In this document: positions 33,878 to 44,464 of the stretch, piece by piece
Numbering within the stretch: position 1 is the stretch's first letter
How the letters are laid out: each line of letters opens with the position of its first letter
NCBI GenBank assembly: GCA_963693315.1
Contig: OY856187.1
Coordinates: 73,343,113 to 73,407,112 of the forward strand
DNA from: Diogma glabrata
Lineage: Eukaryota > Arthropoda > Insecta > Diptera > Cylindrotomidae
Direction of reading: 5' to 3'
Length of the DNA stretch: 64,000 nt
The notes under the pieces: model-generated
Database searches by the model: none
Seen by the model: the letters and a program-made list of their open reading frames with translations, nothing else
What the model was told of the DNA's origin: nothing
Made by a program: the position numbers and the translations under genes

Positions 33878-36201
33878 TTTTTTTTTTTTTTTTTAAGGCG
33901 TTCATGCTCCATGTAGGAGCGTTGCCAGGTTGATCAGCTTTGAATATTCACCACGGTCATTCGCAACAGCGACATAATTACCATGGCAGCCGATTTTTTT
34001 AAGGTCGTTTATTACGTCAGTCTCCCATTGTAGTCGTGGTCTACCTCGTGGTCGCCCACTCCCTGGGGTACTAACGTACATTTTTCTAATCATTCCAGAC
34101 TGTGAATCGGCTCGTAGAGCATGCCCAAACCAAGCAATCCTATTAGAACGGATACAACCTATTATATCAGGACCCTCAAGAAGGTCTCTGATCTCAAAGT
34201 TATACCGGGTTCTATACTCTCCATCGTCTGTCTTAAGTGGACCAAAAATGTAGCGTAGGATCTTACGCTCAAATACAGAAAAATGCGATTCGTCATTTTG
34301 TGTAAGGGTCCACGTTTGTGACCCATACATCACATTCGGTCTAATCAATGTCTTGTATAACTTGAGCTTGGTGTTAGTTGATACATACGGTGATCCAAGG
34401 AGAGGTTTAATTGAGTAGAAAGTTCGATTACCTGCAGCGATTCGAGCTTTTATATCTGTAAGTATGCTGTTGTTTGAGTCAAGCATTGATCCCAAATATT
34501 TAAAAGATTCAACTCCCTCAATTCGTTCATCGCCGCACATCAAATCTTTCTTCTCAGCCTCCCTTGAAACATTCATATGTTTGGTTTTATTGTAGTTAAT
34601 TTGCAGACCAATTTGTCTAGCACCACTCTCAAGCGACTTGAAAGTCTCACTCATAACAGCTTCACTTCGGCCGAGGATGACAACATCATCAGCGTAAGCA
34701 ATCATCTGTACTGAGTTTATTGACAAGATATTGTTATTAGTCGGTAGTTTCTTTTGACGCCACACATATTCCAAGGCTAGATTAAAAAGTATAGGAGAGA
34801 TAACATCACCTTGTCTTAAACCGGAGTCGACTTTAAAGAACTTTGATATTTCGTTCTCTACTCGTACACAGCATTGAGAGTTCTGTATTGTCATTTTGCA
34901 TAGTGATACCAGTTTACCAAGAATTCCCATTGACACCAGAGCAGACCATAGGGTCTCTCGTTCGAGAGAGTCGTAGGCCTGCCTGAAATCAATGAAAAGT
35001 TGGTGCACAGGTATGTTGAACTCTCGGCACTTTTCCAAAATCATCCTTATCGAGAAAAATGCATCGGTAGTACCTCGGCCCCGCCGGAAACCACACTGAT
35101 ATTCTCCAAACAGTTGTTCAGCAAAAGGATTGATTTTGGATAGCAAAATGTAAGAAAAAATTGTATATGCTGTGCAAAGGAGAGTGATTCCTCTGTAGTT
35201 TGCACATTGTAGGCAATTACCTTTTTTATGGATTGGTATCAGCATAGCTGTGTTCCAGTCCTGTGGCATGGTTTCAGTCCTCCAGATCATTTGAACAAGT
35301 TCAAACAATCTTAAGGATAGAGTTTCGCCACCATGTACAATCATTTCGGATGTTATATCGTCGATACCAGGTGCTTTATTGCGTTTTAATTTAGACAGGG
35401 CCACATCGAATTCCTCTTTGGTTGGTTCGTCTACATGTACCTTTGACGCACGAATAAGCTTTGCTCGTCGCCCGACTTGTTGCTGGTCACTTAAGTTGAG
35501 AAGATTCTCAAAATAAGCGACCCAATTATCTAAAATATTTTTAAGGTCTACTTGTAGCTCCCCATCTTCGTTTTGAATAGCAGTCGATCTAGTTTGAGGG
35601 CCCTTCTTTAAGGTTTTAACCTGTTGTAAGAAGTTACGCGATTGATGTTCCTTATTGAAGCTTTCAATCTCCTCACACTGTCTCTTCCACCATTCTCTCT
35701 TCGTTCGTCTACATAGCTTTGTAACGGCTTGTCTTGACAGTTTATAGTTCTCCTTCGTGGACCTGGTGTTGCGTCCTTGTAGACACTTTAGATAGCAATC
35801 TCTTTTGTATTGAATAGCATCAAGGCATGCTTGATCCAGCCATGGCTTCTGGGAGTGGTTCTCTGGTCGTCCAAGTATTCCCTCAGCATCGCTTAAAACA
35901 GCATCTTTGAGCAAATACCATGACTTATCGACGTCTCAATTAATGGTTTCTGATTTCTCCAATGTTTCGGCAATATGGATTTGATATCTCTCTTCTGTTT
36001 CAGCATTCTTTAATGATGAGATGTTAAAACGTTTCCGTTGATTGAATTTTGGAATTCCTGGATTTTGGAAGTGGAACCTTATCTTTGCACATACAAGGAA
36101 GTGATCACTTCCAATGTATGCACCTCTAAAGGATCGCACATCCAGAATGCTCGAAAAGAAACGTGTTGTTACTAGAACGTGATTTGATTTCGAGTATTTC
36201 C
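33878..36201 (-). mobile_element. 5'-truncated RTE-like retroposon, 15-bp target duplication
   Basis: AATTAAAATCTCATT is present on both sides (33863-33877 and 36202-36216). The 3' end is a poly(T) tract on the plus strand (33878-33894), meaning a poly(A) tail on the minus strand. The 5' part is missing: the coding sequence begins within the endonuclease domain. Copy 2 of element X (near 50215-50240) carries the uninterrupted target with one copy of the 15-mer, which confirms the boundaries. Confidence 0.95.
33902..36195 (-). pseudogene. Endonuclease/reverse transcriptase of the RTE-like retroposon
   Basis: The frame runs from about 36195 to a stop at 33904-33902, with a single in-frame TGA at 35938-35936. 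The N-terminal portion has the end of an APE-type endonuclease (ILDVRSFRGA, GSDHFLV: the S-D-H catalytic block). After the TGA come 670 codons. The linker includes KAPGIDDITSEM; the fingers have LIPIHKKGN and NYRGITLL. Motif A is FIDFRQAYDSL (about residues 308-318), motif B GLRQGDVISP (365-374) and motif C AYADDVVIL (406-414), with both catalytic aspartates. Near the end come WFGHALR and GRPRGRPRLQWETDV. This reverse transcriptase is well preserved, but 5' truncation and the TGA should prevent activity. The RTE-like label is from overall motif wording; clade is not certain. Confidence 0.9.
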
Positions 36202-36447
36202 AATTAAAATCTCATTAGAGACTTACAATTTTAACATTTAAAATTTCTAATGACGCCCACAAACGTTTTTTGGAACAAATTATGCTTGCATCCAATCAAA
36301 ATATATTAAATTGTATCTACCTAATTTTACCCGATTCCACCTATGTCAAAACTATTTAAAGGGTATATATATTGATGTGATTGCCTTATAGCAAGTATAT
36401 TCAAAAATATTTAGCAGACATAACGTTTAGAAAAGATAATAATAGAA

Positions 36448-38713
36448 ATGCCTTTCAAATTGTGCTGTAACTTGTACGGTCTCAAAAATCATAAGCGGAC
36501 ATCAAAAAATGTGAAACTGGTCACACCAGCTGTTATTCAAAAAGCTGTGACCCTAAATTTTACTTTGTGTGATGACCAGTTTATATGTGAAACATGACGC
36601 ACTTATATCTATAAAAATAAGGTAAATTTAATTATTTTATTAAAATGAATAAAAATTCATATGCAACTAATATTTTCTATACAGCAGCTTGCATGTTCGG
36701 AAACTATCGATAGTGAAATTATTTCTATAAATCAGGATGTTGAAAATGTTCCAACGAACGAAAATATTCAGATACCTCCAGCATCTTTAGATCCATCACC
36801 AGTTTCGGTTGATACTATATCTCCACCAGTTCCTGAACTACTTAATGACACTTTAGAAGATATTAACAATGTTCTTGGAATGTTAGCCGAATCTCCTATC
36901 AAACAAAAACATATTACAACAGGAAGTTATAAAAAAATTGCAAGTGTCACATCGGCAATAAGTCAAAGAATATTTCAAGTAGATTCAGTTAAAGTGTTAT
37001 CACCAAACGAGGAATGTGAATATACATCATGGCTTATGAACCTTAAAAAAGAATTTAAAGATGCCAGTAGGGATGGCAAAACCTGTTTCAATAACATAAG
37101 AAAACCGGTTTAGAAACCGGTTTTCCTTGTGTTACGAAACCGGTTTTGCCATCCCTAGATGCCAGCTCTAAATCAAAACAAGCGTTTTTGTTGACAACTC
37201 TACCACGTAAATTTTGGTCAAATCAATGTATCCAGGATGTATTTAATGCGTCAAGACGACTGGTAGAATTCGCCATGGATCTGTTGGAAACAGTAGGTCC
37301 TTATAGTTGGCCTCAAAGCAAACAAGTGCACAGTTTGTCACTAAAGATAGTAAAAAAAATTCAAACATGCTTCTTATCAGAGGAAAATAGTAGTACAATG
37401 CCTGGCCTAAAAGATGTTGTTACTTTTACAGAAGGATCAACAAAAATTAGAAAATCAAAGCGGTTGGTGTTATGGACCCCCACCGACATCTACGAAATGT
37501 TCTTGGAAGAAAACCCAGATGTCAAAATCAGGTTCTCAAAGTTCACTACGTTGCGACCGAAGGAATGTATTTTAGCCGGACCTACCGGAACACAGTCTGT
37601 ATATGCATGATACATGAAAATGTACGTTTAATGTGTAAGCCGCTCTTAAATTTAGTAAAAAATGAAAAAGATCTGCTTAAGAAACTGAGTTGTTCTAATG
37701 ATACAGTAGATTGTGCAACAAATATATGCAATGATTGTAAAAATATCGTGTAAGCTTACACAGAAACAATTTTGGAATCTTTTGAATTTTACGAAGAAAT
37801 ACATTATGAGAAATGGTTAATGCAAGATAGATATTCGTTAGAACGCATGGAAAAAAATAAGGAAGAATGTGTAGAAGATTTAGTACATACATCGGTAAAC
37901 AAATTAAAAATTCATGATTTCATCGCAAGGCAGCAATCAAAGTTTCTTAAGGAAACGAAACTTAAACTACGTCACGGCGAATACGTATTTATCATGGATT
38001 TTTCAGAAAACTACTCAATGATAACGCAGAATAAGATACAAGCTGCACATTTCAATAAAGTTCAAGCCACAATCCACCCAATGGTAGTTTACTACAAATC
38101 ATGTAATGATAAACTAGAGGTCTTATATTTTGTCATTATATCTGATCATTTAATGCATAACACAGTTGCAGTTCATAAATACCAGGAAAGGTGTATTGAA
38201 TTCATTGAAAAACAGCAAGAAATATATCCAAGTATCAAAAAAATTTTATATTTTACTGATGGTTCAGCAGCTCAATATAAAAATAAGAAGAATTTCATAA
38301 ATCTCTGCAAACATATTGATGATTTTAAAATACCTGCAGAATGGCATTTCTTTGCAACTGCCCACGGAAAGGGTCCATCCGATGGGATTGGAGGAACACT
38401 TAAAAGAGTAGCTCGGAGAGCTTCGCTTAGAGGAGAAAAAATATCAACAACAAGGGAATTATTTGAATGGGCGGAACTTTGGTCGAAAAAAACCAACCAC
38501 GTTATGAAGTTTTCATATGTGTCTTCAGGAGATATCGAACTACAGGAATAATTTCTTTCGATGCGGTTTTCGGACATTAAAACCATAAATGTAACTCAAG
38601 GATGCCACTGTTTTTTACCGGATAACACTACACCCGATAAAATAATTGCCAAAATGTTTTCTTTTTCTGATGATCATAAATATTTCAATTTAAAGGCAAA
38701 AAAAAATATATAA
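36448..38713 (+). pseudogene. Element X putative transposase (two exons, damaged)
   Basis: Exon 1 is 36448-36621 (58 codons, MPFKLCCNLYGLKNHKR start) with donor GTAAAT. Exon 2 starts at 36685 after TATACAG. The product would be about 700 residues. Exon 1 has paired cysteines (LCC; FICET then Cys in copy 2) suggesting a zinc-binding N-terminus. Then come an acidic, proline-rich linker, LRPKECILAGPTGT, a CxxC-type cluster (CATNICNDCK), YVFIMDFSENYSM, ILYFTDGSAAQYKNKKN and WHFFATAHGKGPSDGIGG. The spaced D-F-S-E-N, T-D-G and D-G-I-G-G blocks look like an RNase-H-fold DDE-type core, but I cannot assign a named superfamily. Damage in this copy: TGA at 36595 (Cys in copy 2), MITE at 37068-37157, frameshift near 37600, TAA at 37751 and TAA at 38549. 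Confidence 0.65.
37068..37157. mobile_element. 90-bp hAT MITE with 8-bp duplication, inside element X gene
   Basis: The ends TAGGGATGGCAAAACC and GGTTTTGCCATCCCTA are inverted, with GATGCCAG at 37060-37067 and 37158-37165. The centre holds a second palindrome of AAACCGGTTT type. Copy 2 of element X has the uninterrupted sequence with a single GATGCCAG, so the insertion is directly proven. Confidence 0.95.
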
Positions 38714-39209
38714 ATTAATTTTTTAATGTATTTATTTATAATATTGATTAAATTATAATGTTTATAGAAAAAATATTTTTTTAATGTTTTTTTTCTAATG
38801 TTAGTGTTGGTGATGTTGAAATTATAACAAAATCTTCGATCATTGGGATCTCCAATTCTTATTCTGAATAAAAACCTGTTTCTCAATCAGAAATACACAG
38901 ATTGTTCAAATTTATTGCAGGTGTTAAAATATGAAATGTTTAATTTGTTAAATCCACATTTAGTACAGGATTATTAACTTAATAAAAAAACACATGTGAA
39001 TTTTTCATATACCAAACTTTCAAAAATCGTAAGAAAAAATCCATATTGAATTGCTGACTTTTTATTTCTCAATTTCATAGCTGCATATGTTTACTTTAAA
39101 ATATTAAAAACAAAAAAAAAAGGGTTTTTTGAGATATGAGCTTTGAAGTAAACCAAGGTTTTACGCGCCGCCTAACGGAAAAGAGAAAAGTTATTAATTT
39201 TAAACTCAC

Positions 39210-39409
39210 NNNNNNNNNNNNNNNNNNNNNNNNNNNNNNNNNNNNNNNNNNNNNNNNNNNNNNNNNNNNNNNNNNNNNNNNNNNNNNNNNNNNNNNNNNN
39301 NNNNNNNNNNNNNNNNNNNNNNNNNNNNNNNNNNNNNNNNNNNNNNNNNNNNNNNNNNNNNNNNNNNNNNNNNNNNNNNNNNNNNNNNNNNNNNNNNNNN
39401 NNNNNNNNN
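39210..39409. other. Assembly gap (200 N)
   Basis: Run of 200 N, likely a nominal gap size. It truncates the right arm of element X copy 1. Confidence 1.
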
Positions 39410-39479
39410 GGACAATATGACCCTTCAATTTCACTAATTTTTATTAAACAATCCTGTGAAAATTAGTTTTGTGGTAATT

Positions 39480-39767
39480 GAATTTCAATACCCTGGTCTT
39501 TTGGCGTGTTTGAGTTGTCGGACTCGACAAAACCAGACAAGTTTTTGGCGGACAAATTTACCCTCGTTTTCTAAAACAAATTTCCACCCCCTTTAATAAA
39601 TAACAAAATTATGGTAATAAATATACAAGACCCCGGGAAATCGCCATGTTTCGGAGTTTACGGAGGAAAAAAGCGGCCGAATCAAGGAAAATGGCAGATA
39701 AAAAAGTTGTAGGACTCGTCAAGGACAAGCGCCTTACGAAGTATAAAATATGGGGTAATCATCAAAT
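39480..39767. repeat. Diverged copy of the MITE at 8488-8891
   Basis: It shares TGTTTGAGTTGTCGGACTCG-like, TTTTCTAAAACAAATTTC, GGACTCGTCAAGGACA and the end GTATAAAATATGGGGTAATC with the hAT-nested MITE. The left half is rearranged. Confidence 0.65.
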
Positions 39768-39780
39768 TAAGTAGGTGAAA

Positions 39781-40621
39781 GCCCAAGGACCATAAAGTAA
39801 AAAAATTTAATTTCAAAACACTTATGTTCTTTGAATTGGAAAAATTGTATTATTAATGCAATGTGTACTAATTTTAATAAAAACACTATGAAAACAATTT
39901 TCATCAATTTATTTATCATTATGTTGATAAAAAAACATTGCAAAATGTTGTTTGAGTTTTATTTCGATAATTTTTTCTGTGGGTTTTTTATAAATATTTA
40001 TAACAGATGTGGTTTGATAAGCTCAAAACTTTAAAAGGATGTCGAGACTGATAAGAAATTTAAAACACTTTTAATTTTAGTAAACTTTAGTTAGATTCAG
40101 TGCTAAGTATACAATAAATATACGCCCCTTTTCAGCTAGGATAATATTTTGCCTAAACAGTTTTGTTAGTAATTGTTTTAATGATTCACTAAAAGTAATC
40201 TGCAATATATGAAAACTTTGATGATAATATTACAACAGATAGACGACATTGGTTTATAATAAAATAAAATGAATATAAATTGCTTGTGGCAGAAAAAATT
40301 ATCTTAAACATTGCTTTATATTTATGGCATAGGAATTAAAAATTCAACTCATAGTAGACAAATGGAGTAAGATTAACGATTTTTTGTTAGTCTGATATTC
40401 GTGGTTATTTTTTTTAAATAATACATAGCTTTTATTTCAATCTTTCATATGAAACTTTCAAATTGAAATAATAATATGTATCTAACTTTTAAATAAATGA
40501 TTTATCTTAAACTTCAATTTCTTACCTAGCCTTACTGGTTGAAAAGTTACATATCAAGAATCATATCAAGCCATCGAAAACTCTTTCAATTTGAAGTGAA
40601 TCATGGCAATGGCAATACATA
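39781..40621. other. Unassigned AT-rich sequence
   Basis: No supported gene or repeat. Short frames here lack family resemblance. Confidence 0.4.
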
Positions 40622-41838
40622 CACCGAAAGAAAACATCTTGCTTGATTCAAACATGTTGCATTGTTAATCGAAAATTAAGTGAAAATTGGGGAACTAAAT
40701 ACGTTAGTGATTGTATCAACCAACGCTCCGTATTTAAATTAACAATTTAACCGTTGTTGATATATTTTTTTATAAGTATCACAAACATATTTGATTTAAC
40801 CATGTTTGTAGTTGAGTCAATTATGATTTAATTTTCAATTGACTACAAACGTGGTAAATTAAAAATTAGACTAAAAATAGTGATATTAAATACGTTTGTG
40901 ATAGAATCAAGCAATACGCCGTATTAAATCTTTTGGTTTGGTACATCTTTGTTTTGTTTTTGCTGCTATCGATGTTTGTATGGGTTCGTTTTTTTCGTAA
41001 ATATAATATTTGAAATTTTTTATATTAGAAGTATGTATTTCGCATCAATCCCGACAAACATTTTTATGCATAAAGCTAGCGTTCGTATATTTACGTTCTA
41101 AATAGGAAATGTATGAGTGTGATTTTGTTTGTAAAGGATGCGTCCATTTTATCGCCATTTTTTTAATGATACGATTTAAAAGACCAAAATTCAGAAATCA
41201 AAAAATTTAAATATTTGAATTATGTGTAGAAAATTATACTAATTTTCTATAACTTTCTCATTATTATGAAAAATTAAATTAAAATATCGATAAATGGACA
41301 TGAAACAAGACAAATAAAAAATATTAAAAAAATATAATAATTTTTTTAAATCACCAAAATTAATTATAGAAAGGGCCTGTTTCATTAACGATATTTTTGT
41401 TATAACATTGACTGAAAAATTTCTTTCGCACATAATTTTATATGCAAATAATATGGAAATTATTTAAATCAATTAAACACATCTAAATTATTTCCTAAAG
41501 TAAAATGTTAAATAAAACCAGCCATGTTAAAATATATAAAAACTTTTTGTTTTTCTATTCTTTTGTTTATTACTTTTCTTTATTTTGTTTATTAGTTTCT
41601 TTTCTCCTAGTTTTTTATTTTAACGAACACAATAATTTTCAAACAAAAACATGAACAAACGAACTGAAAAATATGAACAAGAAAAATTGATCACGCCGTG
41701 GTTGATTTAAATAATGAAAATTGTTACGTTTTTTAAAATAAATTGACAATGCTACATTGGTTAAAATAACCACGTTCGTATTAGACGCAAAATCAAACAA
41801 GCTTTGTAGTTGATTCTACCGACGTTTTTTTTTCGGTG
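40622..41838. mobile_element. 1.2-kb element, CACCGAAA termini, TA-flanked
   Basis: The left end CACCGAAAGAAAACATC and right end GACGTTTTTTTTTCGGTG are inverted and flanked by TA (40620-40621, 41839-41840); ACAT flanks are also shared, so the duplication could be ACAT. The subterminal ends share a TTGATTC-type motif. The termini resemble the CACTGAAAAAA family. Internal inverted segments occur around 40680-40900. Non-coding. Confidence 0.65.
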
Positions 41839-42482
41839 TACATATTTGAATCGCTTAACATTATCATATAATAAAGACAAAGAATCACAAAACACGTGAT
41901 AATCCACTAATAAGTTCTGCCTCGAGAAATCTTGTTAAAAATCAATTAAAATCCATTTACCTTTTTGTTTGGTTAAAAGTTTGCTACTAATGTGTCACGA
42001 AGAGCTTTGAATTAAGAAAAGGGTATCCCATACAAGATATGTTGTTTTAAATTAACACATTTTCATTATTCTCTTGATCTTGGGTAGCTAATATGAAATT
42101 CATGTTATGAATCAATTAATTAACATTTAAATAGATGTTTCAATCTCCTTGTTCCTTCTGTGCACAAAAAAATTCGTACTGAACTTTCTTCAGAACATTA
42201 CACCTTTAATTTATCGTTCTAAGGCATGCCCATCTAGAATTCCGATAAATAATCAGAACTTTCTCTATCACTTTCATATCCTACTTGAGGATGAAGTTAT
42301 AGTATAACAATAAAATTAATATCACCTAGTCATCTGAAATTTAATAAAAATTTATCAATTATTGGAATTATAAAGTCATATCTATTTCTAAATATAGCGG
42401 ACAAACGCTCATCCTAACTGCAATAAATTTTTAAATACTTTTAGTCTTTCCATTTAATAATAATACCAAAAGTGAAGTTTAA
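41839..42482. promoter_or_regulatory. Upstream region of the intact CAP-like gene
   Basis: About 640 bp of AT-rich sequence precede the start codon at 42483. No TATA box or initiator could be singled out in such A/T-rich DNA. No repeat was recognised. Confidence 0.3.
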
Positions 42483-43471
42483 ATGTTTAAATTTATTCAA
42501 ATAAATTTGTTTTTTCTAATTTTAATTAAACTATCAAAACAAATAGATTATTGTGATGTTGAACAACAGTTTTGTGAGACCGTAGCTCATGTGTTTTGTA
42601 TAAATCCTAAATTTACAGTTAATGATGACATACATTTATTTGATGAAAATACGATTTTAATGTTTTTATCGAAAATTAATAGTTTTCGTAATAGCCTTGC
42701 AAAAGGTGAACAAATTGGCTATGATATGGGAGCTGGAATTAAAAAAATTGTAAGTGATAGTACAGTACAAAATTAAATATAAATAAAGTAATTGCAATTA
42801 TTATAAATGAATAGGAATGGAACGAAGAATATGTAGAATTGTTAATTGCATACACGAAATATTCTGAAAAACATTTATCCGAGAAATTATGTTTTAAAGC
42901 ATCAACGAATGTAACATTTGGACAAGAAAAATTCTCAATCAACTTGAATGTCAATAAAAAATCTTATACAACCAGTAGCATAATATTAGAAGAAATAACT
43001 AGACATACAAGACTAAGTCGAAATTCGTGAGTACAGAAACTTTTTCCAACTATGTGTTTCAATCTGAAGTTATTCTTCTTTTTTAACTTCAGAAAAAAAC
43101 TATTCCTTTATGACGGGAAAACCAGCAACATTGGGTGCATATTATATCAAATAAATCGGAAAACAAATTTCACAATGTGGTGTTTCTATGATCAATATAC
43201 TAATCGTGACGCTATTAATTTTACACATATATCATACGAAAAAGGACAATTTTGCTCAGCATGTGATGAGCATGAATTATGTGATATAAATAAATATAAT
43301 GGACTTTGTGCTAAGGAACCACCGTTTTTATTTTTTGGAATAAATATCTCATTATTTGCTTTCATTGTAATTTTGATTATTACAATCATCTTTATTATCG
43401 TTTTTATTATTGTTGGAATTGTAATGAATGCCAGAGAGGGTGAAACATATTTGATAAGACGCAAAAATTAA
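42483..43471 (+). CDS. CAP/antigen-5-like membrane-anchored protein (three exons)
   Basis: Exons are 42483-42749, 42815-43026 and 43093-43471, giving 285 residues. Introns of 65 and 66 bp have GTAAGT and GTGAGT donors; phases are 0 and 2. The N-terminus is a signal-like hydrophobic stretch (INLFFLILIKL). DYCDVEQQFC and HVFC give the N-terminal cysteines, and INSFRNSLAKGE corresponds to HNxxRxxxAxG. EWNEEYVELL matches the CAP W-x-x-E-L helix, NIGCILYQI the TxxVGC block, and FCSACDEHELCD with GLCA the C-terminal cysteines. Next is a hydrophobic helix (FAFIVILIITIIFIIVFIIV) and the tail REGETYLIRRKN. The stop overlaps an AATAAA at 43470-43475. The canonical CAP histidines and the GHFTQ motif are absent. 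It is probably a surface-anchored, non-catalytic CAP relative; role unknown. Confidence 0.85.
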
Positions 43472-43728
43472 ATAAAAACAGTTTTGTTTTATTTCAAGTG
43501 AACTATTTTATTGAACAATAATTAAACTTTGATGTTTCTTTCAGAACCAAGTAAAAACAATCGTTTTTATTAACGTTTAGAAATACTATGTGGTGGTCAC
43601 TATCCCTAGTACTCGCTCACCTCGGTTTCTTGGAATAGTTTAAAACGTGAAGGATTAAAAGTGAAAAGATTGGGTACAACAAAGAAAGAAACAAAAGTGA
43701 GCGTTGTTGACAAGTGTCCCGTATGTGA

Positions 43729-43860
43729 GAACATATCATGTGGTATGCCCACCTATTGAATTGTCCAGAAAACCCAACCAACCTGACGAAGGAAGATTTC
43801 TGGTACCGCCCAAGGGCAGTAGCAGAGTTTCTGAATCTAGACATGGAGCCGGAGGAGTAG
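43729..43860 (+). pseudogene. I/Loa-type non-LTR retroposon C-terminal fragment
   Basis: The frame EHIMWYAHLLNC, NLTKEDFWYRPRAVAEF and LNLDMEPEE-stop is typical of the extreme C-terminus of I/Loa/R1-like ORF2 proteins. Just upstream, in another frame, CPVCEN supplies the usual CxxC of the terminal zinc knuckle. Only the last 44 codons are intact. The clade call is tentative. Confidence 0.6.
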
Positions 43861-44149
43861 CACCGTACCTTTCGCTACAACAACAACAGCATTGTTGGCA
43901 ATTTACCAAATCTAGCAAGCAAAATTACTGCAATGTAAGTCGACAATGCCCTACAATATAGAAATGGTAGTAATGCTTTGTTTCAAATTTTCAAAACATC
44001 CGTCAAATAACTTAACAGTCTTTGTGGTGTTTTGATAACACTCCGAATTCCACGCGTTTCTAGGATATTAATTACAGTAGGTCGATCATTCAACGTTACT
44101 TTATTTTTCACGAGGAAACTGAAATGTTCATCGCATGAGTTTTTATGAT

Positions 44150-44440
44150 AACAAAACAAGGTTTAAGACGATTAACTGAAACTTTGGTAGTTCCGTCATT
44201 AAGTTTTTACTGTTGCGTCTAAACAGTTTGAAAATGACAAGGTAACGACCTTGTAATAATTACGTGTTGCTACGTAAAAATACATGTAAGGCAAGTTTGT
44301 AAATCTTTGTTTACACAAGACAAAAACGTACCGTGTGCTGCAGCTGATTTGGACCGTATTTCATTTAAATGTTTCCTCAACCCCTTGACGAATTCGGGCA
44401 ACAAAACGATTTGTAATATAATCGTGAAATTCGGACGACG
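44150..44440 (-). pseudogene. Ty3/gypsy integrase C-terminal (GPY-like) remnant
   Basis: The minus-strand translation gives LLPEFVKGLRKHL, then VNKDLQTCLTCIF and LNDGTTKVSVNRLKPCFV. These correspond to the integrase tail of Ty3/gypsy elements in which VSxDRLKPAxI closes the chromodomain-like region. Three or more stops interrupt it. Not related in detail to the remnant at 14604. Confidence 0.6.
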
Positions 44441-44464
44441 TTCTTAAATAATAATAAAATAATA

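Larger units (their letters stand above)
33126..39209 (+). mobile_element. Element X, copy 1 (unassigned long-TIR DNA transposon)
   Basis: The left arm 33126-33740 and right arm 38890-39209 (cut by the assembly gap) are inverted copies of each other and of the arms of copy 2. Shared arm landmarks are CTATTATTTTGAAAACGTAC, CGGAGTTATGCGCGG, TTCCGCTAGGCGGCGCG-like sequence and AACACCTGCAATAAATTTG. The interior carries a two-exon protein gene on the plus strand (36448-38713). An RTE-like retroposon (33878-36201) and a 90-bp MITE (37068-37157) are inserted. No target duplication can be read because the left end abuts a hAT gene and the right end falls in the gap. Confidence 0.8.

Noticed and set aside
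39096..39434. Frames of 69-112 codons across 39.1-39.4 kb
   Set aside because: They pass through the 200-N assembly gap.
43617..43961. Frames of 60-85 codons over 43.6-43.96 kb as a host gene
   Set aside because: The frame that reads EHIMWYAH...FWYRPRAVAEF identifies the region as a retroposon C-terminus; the other frames are shadows.
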